From NCBI GenBank assembly GCA_004010835.2, contig CP030868.2, positions 1,178,001-1,242,000 of the forward strand: 64,000 nucleotides of DNA. Reading direction: 5' to 3'. Shown here one piece after another: positions 45,232 through 54,714 of the stretch. Under the pieces are notes generated by a model. It saw only the letters and a program-made list of their open reading frames with translations, did not search any database and was not told where the DNA came from. Within the stretch, counting starts at the first letter, position 1. Each line of letters begins with the position of its first letter. The position numbers and the translations under genes were made by a program. This DNA comes from Oenococcus sp. UCMA 16435 (GTDB lineage Bacteria > Bacillota > Bacilli > Lactobacillales > Lactobacillaceae).

Positions 45232-45923
45232 TGACGAAAATTCTTGTTGTTGACGATGACAAAGAAATCGCTGAATTACTAGAGATTTATATTCGTAACG
45301 AAGGAAACGAACCTATTTTGGCCTATTCCGGTGAAGAGGCTCTTTCTAAATTAAACACAAATCCCGATATTGCTTTAATGATCCTTGACGTAATGATGCC
45401 AGGAATGAATGGTTTTGATGTTGTTAAGGCTGTTCGCAAAGACACAAACATCCCAATTCTGATTGTTTCAGCTAAAACTGGCGATATGGATAAAATACAA
45501 GGATTGATTACCGGAGCCGATGATTACGTGACGAAGCCTTTCAATCCTTTGGAAGTCATGGCTCGAGTTCGTTCATTGCTTCGCCGCTCTTCAAATGAAG
45601 TTAAAGATGAAATACCAGAGGTTATTGATGCCGGTGCCCTGACTATTAATAAAGATTCTCATGAAGTTAAAACATCCGACGGTGAAATTGTTCAATTAAC
45701 CGCTCTGGAGTTTGGAATTTTGTATTTGTTGGCCAGCCATCCTAATCGTGTTTTTTCAGCCGACGAAATTTTTGAAAGAGTTTGGCAAACAGAGTCGGTT
45801 GTTTCGGCTAAGACGGTTATGGTTCATGTTTCTCATCTCCGTGACAAAATAAAAGAAGCTACCAATGGCGATGAAGTTATTCAAACTGTTTGGGGCGTTG
45901 GCTATAAAGTGGAAATTAACTAG
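45231..45923 (+). CDS. OmpR-type response regulator
   Basis: A 230-residue regulator with VVDDD, phosphoacceptor Asp in LMILDVMMPG, and a C-terminal winged helix (KTVMVHVSHLRDKI). It pairs with the kinase at 45923, whose start overlaps its stop. The pair precedes a D,D-carboxypeptidase gene, so a wall-stress role is likely but inferred. Confidence 0.9.
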   Translation: MTKILVVDDDKEIAELLEIYIRNEGNEPILAYSGEEALSKLNTNPDIALMILDVMMPGMNGFDVVKAVRKDTNIPILIVSAKTGDMDKIQGLITGADDYVTKPFNPLEVMARVRSLLRRSSNEVKDEIPEVIDAGALTINKDSHEVKTSDGEIVQLTALEFGILYLLASHPNRVFSADEIFERVWQTESVVSAKTVMVHVSHLRDKIKEATNGDEVIQTVWGVGYKVEIN

Positions 45924-47071
45924 TGAAGTTAACAGCAAAAGAAATTCGACATCTTAGTTTTTATGGAGCAGCCGCGGCAATCGTGCTGCTTTTTTTGGAC
46001 TGGTCGGTTTTCTCGTTTTTTGCAGCCATTCTATCCGGAAATTTTCGAATTGATCGTAGTAATTTTTATTCCTTGGCTCGGATTACTTTTAATAGCCACA
46101 ATTTTACTTTTAAAAACCAACAATGGTGGGGCTTTGTCGCAATTCTTTTGGTAGGAATTATTTTATGGATTTTCCTTTTGCTGCGCGAGTATCAGCAGTT
46201 GCAGTTAAAACGGCTATCTGACGAAATTACGAGAATTAATAATACGAATGATAATGATCAAATAAAAATGACTTCAATCGATCCAATGGTGACGAATCTT
46301 GTTTCACAAATTAACCAAATGACGCAAGCAAAACAGGAAATATTAAACACCGAACTAGACAATGAAAAAAGACAACAGGAATTAGTCACAAATGTTTCCC
46401 ATGATTTAAGAACGCCTTTGACGTCGATCATCGGTTATTTAGGTTTGATCGAAGCCAACCCCAAATTGCCGGAAGAACAAATGAGAAAGCATGTTTCAAC
46501 GGCTTATGCAAAAGCTCAACAATTGGTATCAATGGTAGAAGACCTCTTTTCTTATTCACAGACACAAACAAATGGGGAAAATATGAATTTTCAACCAATG
46601 GAGATTTCTGAATTCTTTGATCAATTGATAGTTCAATTTAGTCTTGATGCTCAAAAACACAATATTACGATGTCTAGTCTAACCAATCCCAATCAAATAA
46701 AAATTGTTGCCGATCCGGAAAAGCTGGCCCGTTTATTTATGAACCTGATTAACAATGCTTTTAAATATGGCAAGTCGGCTATGACTTTTATCAAATTGAC
46801 GGCCGTCAAAAAAGACGATCTAGTTGAAATTAGGGTGCAAAATGATGGAGAACAGATTCCAAAGGCTAGTCTGAACAAATTATTTGATCGTTTCTACCGT
46901 GTAGATCAATCCGGAAATAAAGATATTTCAGGGACCGGCCTTGGGCTGGCAATTTCTCAAGGGATTGTTAAGCAGCACCACGGAGCTATTCGAGTTGAAT
47001 CAAGTACTCAACTCACAAGTTTTGTGATCGAGTTGCCGCTGGACGCCTCATTGGGGATATCGCATGATTAA
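45923..47071 (+). CDS. Sensor histidine kinase
   Basis: A 382-residue kinase with two membrane helices (about 12-35 and 66-88), a coiled linker, HisKA with VSHDLRTPLTSIIGYL, and HATPase with GTGLGLAIS. The outside loop is short (about 30 residues), as in VanS-like or VncS-like kinases. GTG start. It overlaps dacA by 8 nt. Confidence 0.9.
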   Translation: MKLTAKEIRHLSFYGAAAAIVLLFLDWSVFSFFAAILSGNFRIDRSNFYSLARITFNSHNFTFKNQQWWGFVAILLVGIILWIFLLLREYQQLQLKRLSDEITRINNTNDNDQIKMTSIDPMVTNLVSQINQMTQAKQEILNTELDNEKRQQELVTNVSHDLRTPLTSIIGYLGLIEANPKLPEEQMRKHVSTAYAKAQQLVSMVEDLFSYSQTQTNGENMNFQPMEISEFFDQLIVQFSLDAQKHNITMSSLTNPNQIKIVADPEKLARLFMNLINNAFKYGKSAMTFIKLTAVKKDDLVEIRVQNDGEQIPKASLNKLFDRFYRVDQSGNKDISGTGLGLAISQGIVKQHHGAIRVESSTQLTSFVIELPLDASLGISHD

Positions 47072-48386
47072 AAAACAATTTCGTTATTTCCGTTTTTTGT
47101 TAATCTTTGTGTTACTTTTTTTGTTCGTTTCTTTTTTAATTGCCATTTTCATAAACTACAAAGCTACGCGAATTAAATTACCGACCGTTAACGGAGAACC
47201 TATTCAGTTAAAAACGAAAGCCGCTTCTGCGTTAGTTGTTAACTTTAAGACCGGCCAGATTGTTGCTGAAAAAAATCCGAATAAAAAACTGGCAATTGCT
47301 TCGACGAGCAAGCTTTTAACCGCTTATTTGGTTTTAAAAGCAATTCACGAAGGTAAGTTGTCTTGGAATCAAAAAATCAAAGCAGACCAGGAAATTTATC
47401 AGCTCTCAAAAAATCCTGATTTAATGAATGTTACTTTATATAAAAATGATTCTTATACAGTAAGGCAGTTAATGAATTCAACTTTACTGGTTTCTACCAA
47501 TGCAACCGGTGTGTTGCTTGGGGATGCGGTCTCTGGAAATCAGACAAAATTTGCCGCATTAATGAATAAAACAGCCGCTTCTTTTGGTATTTCTAAATCT
47601 GAATTTAAATTTTACAACGCTGTTGGCATTTCCAATTCATATTTGGGCAGCGGAAAACTTAAAGGGGTTTCTGATGGAGCTGAGAACCTTGCTTCTTCAA
47701 AAGCTTTGGCGACAATTGCCTACCGATTATTTACCGATTACCCCGAGGTTATAAAAATTATTCAGCAACCAGAATTAAATTTTTATGATTCGGGTAAAAA
47801 AACTTCTTTTAAGTCTACTGCCACTTTGAATACTTTTAATAGTGCAATTAGCAAAACAAAAATAAAGTTTATTGCTGCTAAAAATGGAGCATCTAAAAAA
47901 GCTGGATCGGTTATGCTCGGTTTAACGAATAAATTGAATAATAATCAACAGTACTTATCAATTGTCATGAATGGATCTAGTTACGAGGATCCTTTGCCTA
48001 CTTGGAATCTGACGGCCAAAATAGTTCAAGATGCAGTTGCAAAAGGCAAAAATGTAGTCGTCAAGAAAGGAAGCTCAATTAGCGGCGCTGATAAGCTTAC
48101 TTTACAAAAAACAAGATTATACCAAGTTCCGCTGAAAACGGCATCAAAGCTGGATTTTTGGCTTCAAAAAGGATCTAAACGTGTATCAGCTGATCCGTTG
48201 CCTTACAACAGAAAAGCATCGGAGATTAAAAAAGGACAACTTTTTTTCAGCAAAATCAATAATTTTAAAAATTTTAATTATTTATATGGCGTCAAACAAC
48301 CTGGAAAAATAAAATTTCAAGCAATTAAATCAACGAAAGTTACCAATAATCTGATTGCCAGATACTGGCGTTGGCTGATTCATTAG
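47064..48386 (+). CDS. D-alanyl-D-alanine carboxypeptidase (DacA/PBP5-like)
   Basis: A 440-residue penicillin-binding protein. Signal-anchor helix (about 8-31), active STSK (IASTSKLLTAYL), STN (VSTNATG), and a third motif AKNGAS in place of the usual KTG. It trims the terminal D-Ala of peptidoglycan. The C-terminal domain is present. The ATG lies inside the kinase gene end, so it belongs to the operon. Confidence 0.88.
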   Translation: MIKKQFRYFRFLLIFVLLFLFVSFLIAIFINYKATRIKLPTVNGEPIQLKTKAASALVVNFKTGQIVAEKNPNKKLAIASTSKLLTAYLVLKAIHEGKLSWNQKIKADQEIYQLSKNPDLMNVTLYKNDSYTVRQLMNSTLLVSTNATGVLLGDAVSGNQTKFAALMNKTAASFGISKSEFKFYNAVGISNSYLGSGKLKGVSDGAENLASSKALATIAYRLFTDYPEVIKIIQQPELNFYDSGKKTSFKSTATLNTFNSAISKTKIKFIAAKNGASKKAGSVMLGLTNKLNNNQQYLSIVMNGSSYEDPLPTWNLTAKIVQDAVAKGKNVVVKKGSSISGADKLTLQKTRLYQVPLKTASKLDFWLQKGSKRVSADPLPYNRKASEIKKGQLFFSKINNFKNFNYLYGVKQPGKIKFQAIKSTKVTNNLIARYWRWLIH

Positions 48387-48442
48387 TCTGGTGAAATAGT
48401 TGTTATTTGCGATATGATAATTAAGGAATCTTGGAGGAAAAA

Positions 48443-49156
48443 ATGGCTAAATTAGTATTTATTCGTCACGGCCAATCTGAATGGAACGCTTTGAATCTAT
48501 TCAACGGCTGGGTTGACACAAAATTATCTGAAGAAGGGATCCGCCAGGCAAAAGAAGCCGGCGAATTGCTTGCTGAGAAAGGAATTCAATTCGATCAGGC
48601 TTATACTTCGGTTTTAACACGAGCAATTCAGACTCTGCATATTGCTCTTGAAGAAATCGATCAGCTTTGGATTCCGGAAGAAAAATCCTGGAGATTAAAC
48701 GAACGTCATTACGGAGCCTTACAAGGATTGAATAAAAAAGCTTCTGCTGAGAAGTGGGGCGATGAGCAGGTTCATATCTGGCGTCGTTCTTATGATACTT
48801 TGCCTCCCTTGCAAGATGAAATTCAAAAATCGATCACTGTTGATGGCAGAACTTATCCGGCTTTGGATCGTCGCTATGCTGAACTTGATCCAAAGACTTT
48901 GCCGCTTGGCGAGAATTTGAAAGTTACTTTGGAACGGGTTATGCCATTCTGGGAGGACAAAATTGCTCCAGATCTCCGTGCTGGCAAAAACGTAATTATT
49001 GCTGCCCATGGAAATTCGCTTCGTGCTCTTTCCAAGTATATTGAAAACATTTCCGATGCTGACATTATGGGTCTTGAAATTGCTAATGGCCAACCGATTA
49101 TTTACGATTTTGATGAGAATTTGAAATTCACGAACAAAGAATTGCTTTCTAAGTAA
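48443..49156 (+). CDS. gpmA: 2,3-bisphosphoglycerate-dependent phosphoglycerate mutase
   Basis: A 237-residue glycolytic enzyme. RHGQSEWN (8-15) and AAHGNSLRA carry the catalytic histidines. GGAGG lies in front of ATG 48443; a longer frame from 48431 is less likely. It converts 3- and 2-phosphoglycerate. Own transcript, with a strong hairpin after it. Confidence 0.95.
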   Translation: MAKLVFIRHGQSEWNALNLFNGWVDTKLSEEGIRQAKEAGELLAEKGIQFDQAYTSVLTRAIQTLHIALEEIDQLWIPEEKSWRLNERHYGALQGLNKKASAEKWGDEQVHIWRRSYDTLPPLQDEIQKSITVDGRTYPALDRRYAELDPKTLPLGENLKVTLERVMPFWEDKIAPDLRAGKNVIIAAHGNSLRALSKYIENISDADIMGLEIANGQPIIYDFDENLKFTNKELLSK

Positions 49157-49159
49157 TTC

Positions 49160-49208
49160 AAACAAAAAGCTCGTTAAGTATTTAATACCTAATGAGCTTT
49201 TTTTGTTT
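49160..49208. terminator. Bidirectional terminator between gpmA and the repeat protein
   Basis: A 17-bp stem (49160-49176 with 49190-49208, one mismatch) made of A-rich and T-rich ends around AGCTCGTTA / TAATGAGCT. It serves both convergent genes. Confidence 0.8.
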
Positions 49209-49212
49209 GAGT

Positions 49213-50442
49213 TTACTTAATATTTGTAGCAAAAATGTCAATAATAGAATTGCTAATTTGTTGAATTGATTTTGGATCATCAATTGAATTAATCACCCTA
49301 AGTCTGACTTCATCAAATTTTTCATCTGTTCCGGGGGCCTGCTTCTCTCTATTTTCAGTTTGTTCGGCATAAAGGCTTTCATTTGCCTGTAACGAAGCAT
49401 TCTGACTGGCAAAACGAGCAAACATTTTTGCGACTGAATCCGGTAATTGCTTTTTTATTTTAATTGGTTCCGTATCAGGATTTTCAATTAAATTATCATC
49501 GGTGAGTATCTCAGGGATCTGGGAAGTGCGAGTTGAATCATTGCTGGACTTTGTTTCACTGGATTGATTTGGAGGAGTCGCGCTCTTTACAAAAAAGGAT
49601 TGTTTGCCGACTTTAGGTGAAGGAGCGACAGAAGATACTGCAACAGATGAAGCGGTTGCAAACGATGGTGCCGCTGATGAAGGAGCCGAAGACGATACCG
49701 GTATTGACGAAGGGGTTTTAGAAAAAGGCAGTTCAAAAGAAGTATTCTCCGATGAAATTTGTTCGGAAGAGGATTTTTCAAAAGGAGGAATTTCAGAAAA
49801 GATTTCTTCTGAAGAAATTGATTCGGAAGACAAAACTTCGGAATCAACAACGGCCGAATTGTTTAATCTATTAGCTAAACTTTCGACCATTTTTTTTTGA
49901 TTCGGATCTAGGCTAGAAAACTGTTTAGCTAATTTAGATAAAGATCCCGGAACCTCAGAAACATTTTCGTTGTTATTAATTTCTTTAAATTTATCCGGTG
50001 AAACGGTTTTTTTATCAGGCGGAAAGTTATCCTCGGCTTGTTGAGCTTGTTGAGCTTGTTGAGCTTGTTGAGCTTGTTGAGCTTGTTGAGCTTGTTGAGC
50101 TTGTTGAGCTTGTTGAGCTTGTTGAGCTTGTTGAGCTTGTTGAGCTTGTTGAGCTTGTTGAGCTTGTTGAGCTTGTTGAGCTTGTTGAGCTTGTTGAGCT
50201 TGTTGAGCTTGTTGAGCTTGTTGAGCTTGTTGAGCTTGTTGAGCAGTTTGACCAAATGTGAAACTATCAATTGCTTTTTCGTCATTGTCTACATGATTAA
50301 TTGATATTGGTGAACTTTCTTTTTCGTCAACAACTGGTTTTTTTATTTCTTCATGAGGACTTTTTTTTGTTTCAGGATTATTTGTTTCGCCAACTTCTTT
50401 TTTTCCAATGATAATCCTATGTAAAGCAGCTGTAAATTTCAT
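49213..50442 (-). CDS. Low-complexity protein with a long QQA repeat
   Basis: A 409-residue protein of no known domain. A short basic start (MKFTAALHRIIIGKK) is followed by an acidic linker, then 23 perfect Ala-Gln-Gln units, a Ser/Pro/Glu-rich stretch (SSxPSS), and a C-terminal helical part. No signal peptide or membrane anchor is visible. GAGG-type purines lie before the ATG weakly. Function unknown; the repeat suggests a stalk or linker. Confidence 0.6.
   Translation of the reverse strand: MKFTAALHRIIIGKKEVGETNNPETKKSPHEEIKKPVVDEKESSPISINHVDNDEKAIDSFTFGQTAQQAQQAQQAQQAQQAQQAQQAQQAQQAQQAQQAQQAQQAQQAQQAQQAQQAQQAQQAQQAQQAQQAQQAEDNFPPDKKTVSPDKFKEINNNENVSEVPGSLSKLAKQFSSLDPNQKKMVESLANRLNNSAVVDSEVLSSESISSEEIFSEIPPFEKSSSEQISSENTSFELPFSKTPSSIPVSSSAPSSAAPSFATASSVAVSSVAPSPKVGKQSFFVKSATPPNQSSETKSSNDSTRTSQIPEILTDDNLIENPDTEPIKIKKQLPDSVAKMFARFASQNASLQANESLYAEQTENREKQAPGTDEKFDEVRLRVINSIDDPKSIQQISNSIIDIFATNIK
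50036..50244. repeat. 23 copies of a 9-bp tandem repeat
   Basis: The unit GCTTGTTGA (plus strand) repeats with no base change. On the minus strand it encodes Ala-Gln-Gln in the frame of the 49213-50442 protein. A length that is a multiple of 3 means copy-number change keeps the frame. All six frames are open across it, which makes spurious Leu-Leu-Ser and Glu-Leu-Val frames. Confidence 0.97.
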
Positions 50443-50457
50443 ATTCTAATTATCCTA

Positions 50458-50979
50458 TCATTTTGTTAAATTAATAGTTTTGGAAACAGCATAGATAACA
50501 ATTGAGCCAACGATCATTGAAGCTAATTCACTAATGAAAAGCATACCGTAAGTTAACCAGAAACTCCCATCGGCAAATTTAGGGAAGAAAATGACTAATT
50601 CGGCAGCAATCCAGAACATGAACAAACTAACGATTAAAGTTGAAGCAACGAATTTTAGTGGTACATTTTTTATTTTTTGAGTGACTGTATAAACAACCCA
50701 GGTCATAACTAATGTTTGCAAACCTCCCACGATTGCATCGATAATCCCAAGACCGAAAAACAGGTTAAAAACAAATACACCAATTGTTTGTGCAATAATG
50801 TATCGTTTATTAAAAATAGCGAGATTGTTAAAGCCTTCTCCGGGACGAATTTGAATAGCTCCGCCGCGTAAATTAAAAGGGGGAACCATACCGATTAATA
50901 TATATAATGCCGCTACGACCCCAATCAATGTAATATTTCTTGCTTGACTCTTCTTATGATTACCCATATTTAACATCAT
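50458..50979 (-). CDS. QueT-family ECF transporter substrate-binding subunit
   Basis: A 173-residue protein with five or six membrane segments. RGGAIQIRPGEGFNNLAI fits QueT (queuosine precursor) S components. It needs the shared EcfAA'T module encoded elsewhere. The ATG at 50979 has no clear ribosome site; ATG 50967 is an alternative. I looked for a preQ1 riboswitch upstream and did not find one. Confidence 0.7.
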   Translation of the reverse strand: MMLNMGNHKKSQARNITLIGVVAALYILIGMVPPFNLRGGAIQIRPGEGFNNLAIFNKRYIIAQTIGVFVFNLFFGLGIIDAIVGGLQTLVMTWVVYTVTQKIKNVPLKFVASTLIVSLFMFWIAAELVIFFPKFADGSFWLTYGMLFISELASMIVGSIVIYAVSKTINLTK

Positions 50980-51301
50980 ATAAAAAAAGCAAGCGAGTTT
51001 CTGCTACTTATAGATATAAATTGAATCAATATCTTTTCTTATCAATTCTTTTAACCTAAAAGCTATCAGTTGATTGTCTTACTGAAAATAATCATTGGGC
51101 TTCCTTTTTTTAAATACCTATCTGAAAATTGCGTGAAAAAATATAAAAGCGCAGATCTCATTAATCAATGAAAATTTTGTATCTATTTTCTTATGTTTTT
51201 TGCTTAATTAAGACATAAGAAATTATCTCCTTTATTAAAAAATTACTTTAAACTTAAAATGTTAGTACATGTAATGATTGGATAAATATGAGTGGCCAGA
51301 T
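50980..51301. other. Divergent intergenic region
   Basis: About 320 AT-rich bases between the QueT-like and LacI-type genes. It must hold two promoters. No strong hairpin and no riboswitch core found. Confidence 0.4.
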
Positions 51302-52294
51302 ATGAGCGATCAAATAACAATTCATGATGTAGCGAAAATGGCGGGAGTTTCAATTGCAACTGTCTCTCGCTTTTTGAATGGACAATTAAATCGAATGTCT
51401 AAAAAAACAGCGGATCGAATTGCAAAGATTATTCAAGAAACAAATTACGTTTCAAACGCTTCGGCTCGTCAATTAGTAACAAGAAACAGTGGAATTGTTG
51501 CGGTTGTCGCAGCAGATATTGATGACTACTTTTCTACCGAATTTTTTAAAGGGGCCAGTTCGGTTTTAGAACAGCATCATTTAAATGCAGTTCTTTTTGA
51601 TTCGAATTCCAGATTAAACCGAGAAAAACAAAATTTAAAATTTATTAATCAACAAACTTTTGATGGCATGATTCTTCAACCGTTAACAGATAAATCTCAA
51701 TTTGTTAAGGAATTGGTTAGGCGACCAATAAAAATGGTTATTTTGGATCGAGATCTTCACGACGATAGTTGGGATTCTGTTCAGACTAATAATTTTCAGG
51801 CGGCCAAAGAAGCGAGCCTTTATTTTCATAAAAATAATTTTACGAAAATAATTGTAATTTCCGAACCTGTTGCTGGAATTTCAACTCGTCAAGAGCGCCT
51901 AAAGGGGATTCAAGCTGTGTATTCGAATGTCCAATTAATTGAAATTGATAATGATCGTCCTTTTTTAAAGAAAAACTATCAGAAAATTTCAGATTCGCTG
52001 AAGAAAAATCAAGCCAAAGGGGAGAAAACACTTTTTTTCTTTCTAAAAGAGCGTCTATTATTGAATTTTTTTTCGTTCTTTTTGCAGGAGGGCCTTTTAA
52101 AAAATAAAAATCTTTCAATTACAGCTTTCTCGGATACTCAAATTGTTAAAGGACTGTTACCGAGTTTTAAAATGATTAAACAAGATCCATTTTTATTAGG
52201 TGCTACTGCAGCTGAGATTATTGCTAATCAAATATCTGACAAGGTTACATCCCATCAAGGGGAAAAATTTATTGTCCCAGCTAATTTTGGGTAA
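51302..52294 (+). CDS. LacI/GalR family regulator
   Basis: About 330 residues. The N-terminal helix-turn-helix and hinge read ITIHDVAKMAGVSIATVSRF and NASARQLVTRN. The rest is a periplasmic-binding-protein-like sugar domain. ATG 51302 (MSDQITIHD) is the family start; there is no good ribosome site. It probably represses the next operon through the two palindromes at 52289-52304 and 52345-52358. Confidence 0.9.
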   Translation: MSDQITIHDVAKMAGVSIATVSRFLNGQLNRMSKKTADRIAKIIQETNYVSNASARQLVTRNSGIVAVVAADIDDYFSTEFFKGASSVLEQHHLNAVLFDSNSRLNREKQNLKFINQQTFDGMILQPLTDKSQFVKELVRRPIKMVILDRDLHDDSWDSVQTNNFQAAKEASLYFHKNNFTKIIVISEPVAGISTRQERLKGIQAVYSNVQLIEIDNDRPFLKKNYQKISDSLKKNQAKGEKTLFFFLKERLLLNFFSFFLQEGLLKNKNLSITAFSDTQIVKGLLPSFKMIKQDPFLLGATAAEIIANQISDKVTSHQGEKFIVPANFG

Positions 52295-52304
52295 ACGATT
52301 TCCC
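52289..52304. promoter_or_regulatory. LacI-type operator 1
   Basis: GGGTAAACGATTTCCC, an imperfect palindrome with central CG. It overlaps the end of the regulator gene and lies just upstream of the extended -10 at 52323-52328. Confidence 0.65.
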
Positions 52305-52322
52305 AAATTGTTGAATAAGTGA

Positions 52323-52328
52323 TAGAAT
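52323..52328 (+). promoter_or_regulatory. Extended -10 of the sugar-acid operon
   Basis: TGATAGAAT (TG, 1 nt, TAGAAT). It lies between the two operators. Confidence 0.55.
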
Positions 52329-52344
52329 TATTTTTTGGGAAATA

Positions 52345-52358
52345 GGTAAGCGTTTACC
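52345..52358. promoter_or_regulatory. LacI-type operator 2
   Basis: GGTAAGCGTTTACC, near-perfect palindrome with central CG. Its centre is 55 bp from that of operator 1, so a tetramer could loop across the promoter. Confidence 0.75.
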
Positions 52359-52412
52359 CATAAAAAAGTTAGCGAAGAGGGATTCGCTAAATTCCTAGAT
52401 TGAGGTGTAAAA

Positions 52413-52670
52413 ATGACGGAAAGAACCTTTATCGATCCAGAGAGATTTGCCTTGAATTTTAGTAAAACAGTTGCCGAAGAAAATGTTCCGGTAAGCGAGT
52501 ACGTTGATAAAGCCAAAGAACAAATGCTGGCTTATTTGACAGCTTATTATTTGGTTCAAGACTTTGATAAGAATGAATCGAAGAATTTTGGCAACAAAGA
52601 AGATAAAAAATTCTCGGATCTTAGTTTTAATGAATTATTAACAAGAATAGCTCAGTTAAATAAATATTAA
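52413..52670 (+). CDS. Small protein of unknown function in the sugar-acid operon
   Basis: An 85-residue, charged protein (MTERTFIDPERFALNFS start, KEDKKFSDLSFNELL end). No domain is recognised. Starts 7-8 nt after TGAGGTG. It is the first gene behind the operators. Confidence 0.6.
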   Translation: MTERTFIDPERFALNFSKTVAEENVPVSEYVDKAKEQMLAYLTAYYLVQDFDKNESKNFGNKEDKKFSDLSFNELLTRIAQLNKY

Positions 52671-52680
52671 GGAGAAAATA

Positions 52681-53424
52681 ATGGCTATTTTTTTGAATAC
52701 GCTAATTTTCGTCGATCGTGTTAAACGCGGCGAAAAACAGCTTGATTTGCTCAGAGACATTAAAAGGGCTGGTGCTGACGGAGTTGAAGTCAGGTATGAA
52801 TACTTTAAAGATTTCGATTCAGAAGCACCCTTGCTTAAGGAAAAAGCAAAAAAATTGAATCTGCAGGTTAGTTTGAGTATCCCAGACGAATTGTTTGAAG
52901 AAAACGGCGAACCAAACGAAAAGCTTCCTGAATATTATCGGCAGAGTCTGCTGGTTGGTTCCAAGCGAGTTAAGCTCAATACTGGTAATTTCTCTGCCTT
53001 CAGCGGAGATTTAAAAGAAGTTTTTACAAATATTCCGGAAAATCTTCAAGTAGATGTTGAAAACGATCAAACGGAATTATCTGGCCATGTTGAAAATATT
53101 TTGCCCTTTTTAAAATCAGCCAGATTGGCGGGATTGAATATAGGTTATGTTTACGATCTTGGTAATTGGGCTTATACAAAAGGCAATGCCATTGATAATG
53201 CAAAAAAACTAACCCCTTATACAGAATATATCCACTTCAAAAACGTAAAAGAGAAGGACGATAAATTAGTTACAACCGAAGATCTAAATGACGGTCGTTT
53301 CGATTGGAAGAAGATCGCCGATATTTTGCCAAAGGATGTTGATCGAGCGATCGAGTTTCCAATTGATTCTAATGAAAAAATCGTTTCCCAAGTAAAAGTT
53401 TTGAAGGGCAAGTTATCGAAATGA
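52681..53424 (+). CDS. Sugar-phosphate isomerase/epimerase family protein
   Basis: A 247-residue TIM-barrel protein of the xylose-isomerase-like group. The metal-binding carboxylates are probably Glu in GADGVEVRYEYF, Glu in DVENDQTEL, and Glu in AIEFPID. It may interconvert a keto acid or its phosphate. AAGGAG precedes the ATG. It overlaps the permease gene by 4 nt (ATGA). Confidence 0.75.
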   Translation: MAIFLNTLIFVDRVKRGEKQLDLLRDIKRAGADGVEVRYEYFKDFDSEAPLLKEKAKKLNLQVSLSIPDELFEENGEPNEKLPEYYRQSLLVGSKRVKLNTGNFSAFSGDLKEVFTNIPENLQVDVENDQTELSGHVENILPFLKSARLAGLNIGYVYDLGNWAYTKGNAIDNAKKLTPYTEYIHFKNVKEKDDKLVTTEDLNDGRFDWKKIADILPKDVDRAIEFPIDSNEKIVSQVKVLKGKLSK

Positions 53425-54710
53425 ATACATTGATTGTTTGTTTGCTTTTAATTACTTTTGTTGGTTTCATCTTTTATATTTTTAAAGGCGGAAACCTAAT
53501 GCTCGGATTTTTCATTATGGCTTTGTTATGGACTGTGATTGGTGGAATATCTTATCAAAAAGCAATTCTGGATGTTTTTGCCACACCGGTAGCCGGCTAT
53601 GGATCAACAATTGTTTATATAATCTTCGGTTCCTGTTTTGGACAGGTTTTGGTTGATTCCGGTATTGCCCCGGCAATTTCTCATCAGACCGGTAAATTGG
53701 GTAAAAAAAGCCCTTTGTTAACTGCTATTTTGGTTGTTTTGGTTACCGCTTTAATTTTCAGTAGTGCTTATGGAGTTGGTTCGGTAATTGCAATTGGTGT
53801 TATTTTATTGCCGATACTTCTTTCGGTAGGAATTCCACGTCCGATTGCTTTAACGGCATTTTCGTTAGCGGTTGGCGCCCCAATGTATATCAACGTTGTT
53901 CTTTACAACCAAATGAAAGCTTTCTTCCCAAAGGCTGTTTATGGTGGAAAATATTTAATTTTTGGTATTTGTGCTGCTCTGGTTCAACTGTTAGCAGTGA
54001 TCATCTTTTTAGCTATTCATGCTCATAAATTTGATCCTAAACAGGCTCAAAAGAATTTAACCGAAATCGAAGCTACAAATCAGGATAAAGAGGTACCTAA
54101 AGTTCCTGTGATTTCCTATATTATTCCGGTTGTTCCAGTGGCAATGAATATTATTTTCAAATGGGATGCGATTCCTTCTTTGGTTTTAGCCTCAATTTTG
54201 GCAATGCTTTTAACTGGAAAAATGTCTGGATATAAAAAAATGATGTCATTTATCAATGAAACGATTCAAAAAGGTATCAGTAATATTGCCGGCTTGATTA
54301 TGTTTTTACTGATTTTAATGATGTTTTCCGGAGCGGCCAGTTTGAATGCTAAAAGATTCGAACCTATTTTTAAAGCGATTCTACCGCACAGTACTCTTGC
54401 CATTTGTATTTTGATCGGTATCATTGCCCCGTTGTCTTTGTTTCGCGGTCCTTTGCAGGTTTGGGGAGCCGGAGCAGCAACAGCAGCAGTCTTGTCGGGT
54501 ATGCATTTATTCCCGGATAGTTTTTTGCTTCCATTACTTTATACGGCAACTTTGTTTGCTGTTTCCACTGATATCACACAGTCTTGGAACGTGTGGGGGC
54601 TTGGTTATATGAAAGTCCAATCAAAAGAGTTGCTAAAATACGGAATTCCGGTGATGTGGATTGTTTCAATTATTAATGAATTTCTAGTTTATGTATTTCT
54701 TGGAAGGTGA
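53421..54710 (+). CDS. Gluconate-type (GntP-like) permease
   Basis: A 429-residue protein with about 12 segments, of the ion-transporter superfamily. IFSSAYGVGSVIAIGVILLP and LFRGPLQVWGAGAA look like the two substrate loops of GntP/CitM-type permeases. It probably imports a sugar acid. Start overlaps the epimerase end. Confidence 0.7.
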   Translation: MNTLIVCLLLITFVGFIFYIFKGGNLMLGFFIMALLWTVIGGISYQKAILDVFATPVAGYGSTIVYIIFGSCFGQVLVDSGIAPAISHQTGKLGKKSPLLTAILVVLVTALIFSSAYGVGSVIAIGVILLPILLSVGIPRPIALTAFSLAVGAPMYINVVLYNQMKAFFPKAVYGGKYLIFGICAALVQLLAVIIFLAIHAHKFDPKQAQKNLTEIEATNQDKEVPKVPVISYIIPVVPVAMNIIFKWDAIPSLVLASILAMLLTGKMSGYKKMMSFINETIQKGISNIAGLIMFLLILMMFSGAASLNAKRFEPIFKAILPHSTLAICILIGIIAPLSLFRGPLQVWGAGAATAAVLSGMHLFPDSFLLPLLYTATLFAVSTDITQSWNVWGLGYMKVQSKELLKYGIPVMWIVSIINEFLVYVFLGR

Positions 54711-54714
54711 AAAA

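Noticed and set aside
50036..50244. CRISPR-like array
   Set aside because: Units are 9 bp with no spacers; it is a coding satellite.
50036..50261. Long frames on the plus strand across the 9-bp repeat (Leu-Leu-Ser and Glu-Leu-Val proteins)
   Set aside because: They exist only because the repeat unit has no stop in any frame; no ribosome site and no coding flanks. Only the minus-strand frame extends well beyond the repeat.
50980..51060. preQ1 riboswitch upstream of the QueT-like gene
   Set aside because: No conserved stem with the A-rich tail next to the ribosome site could be found.
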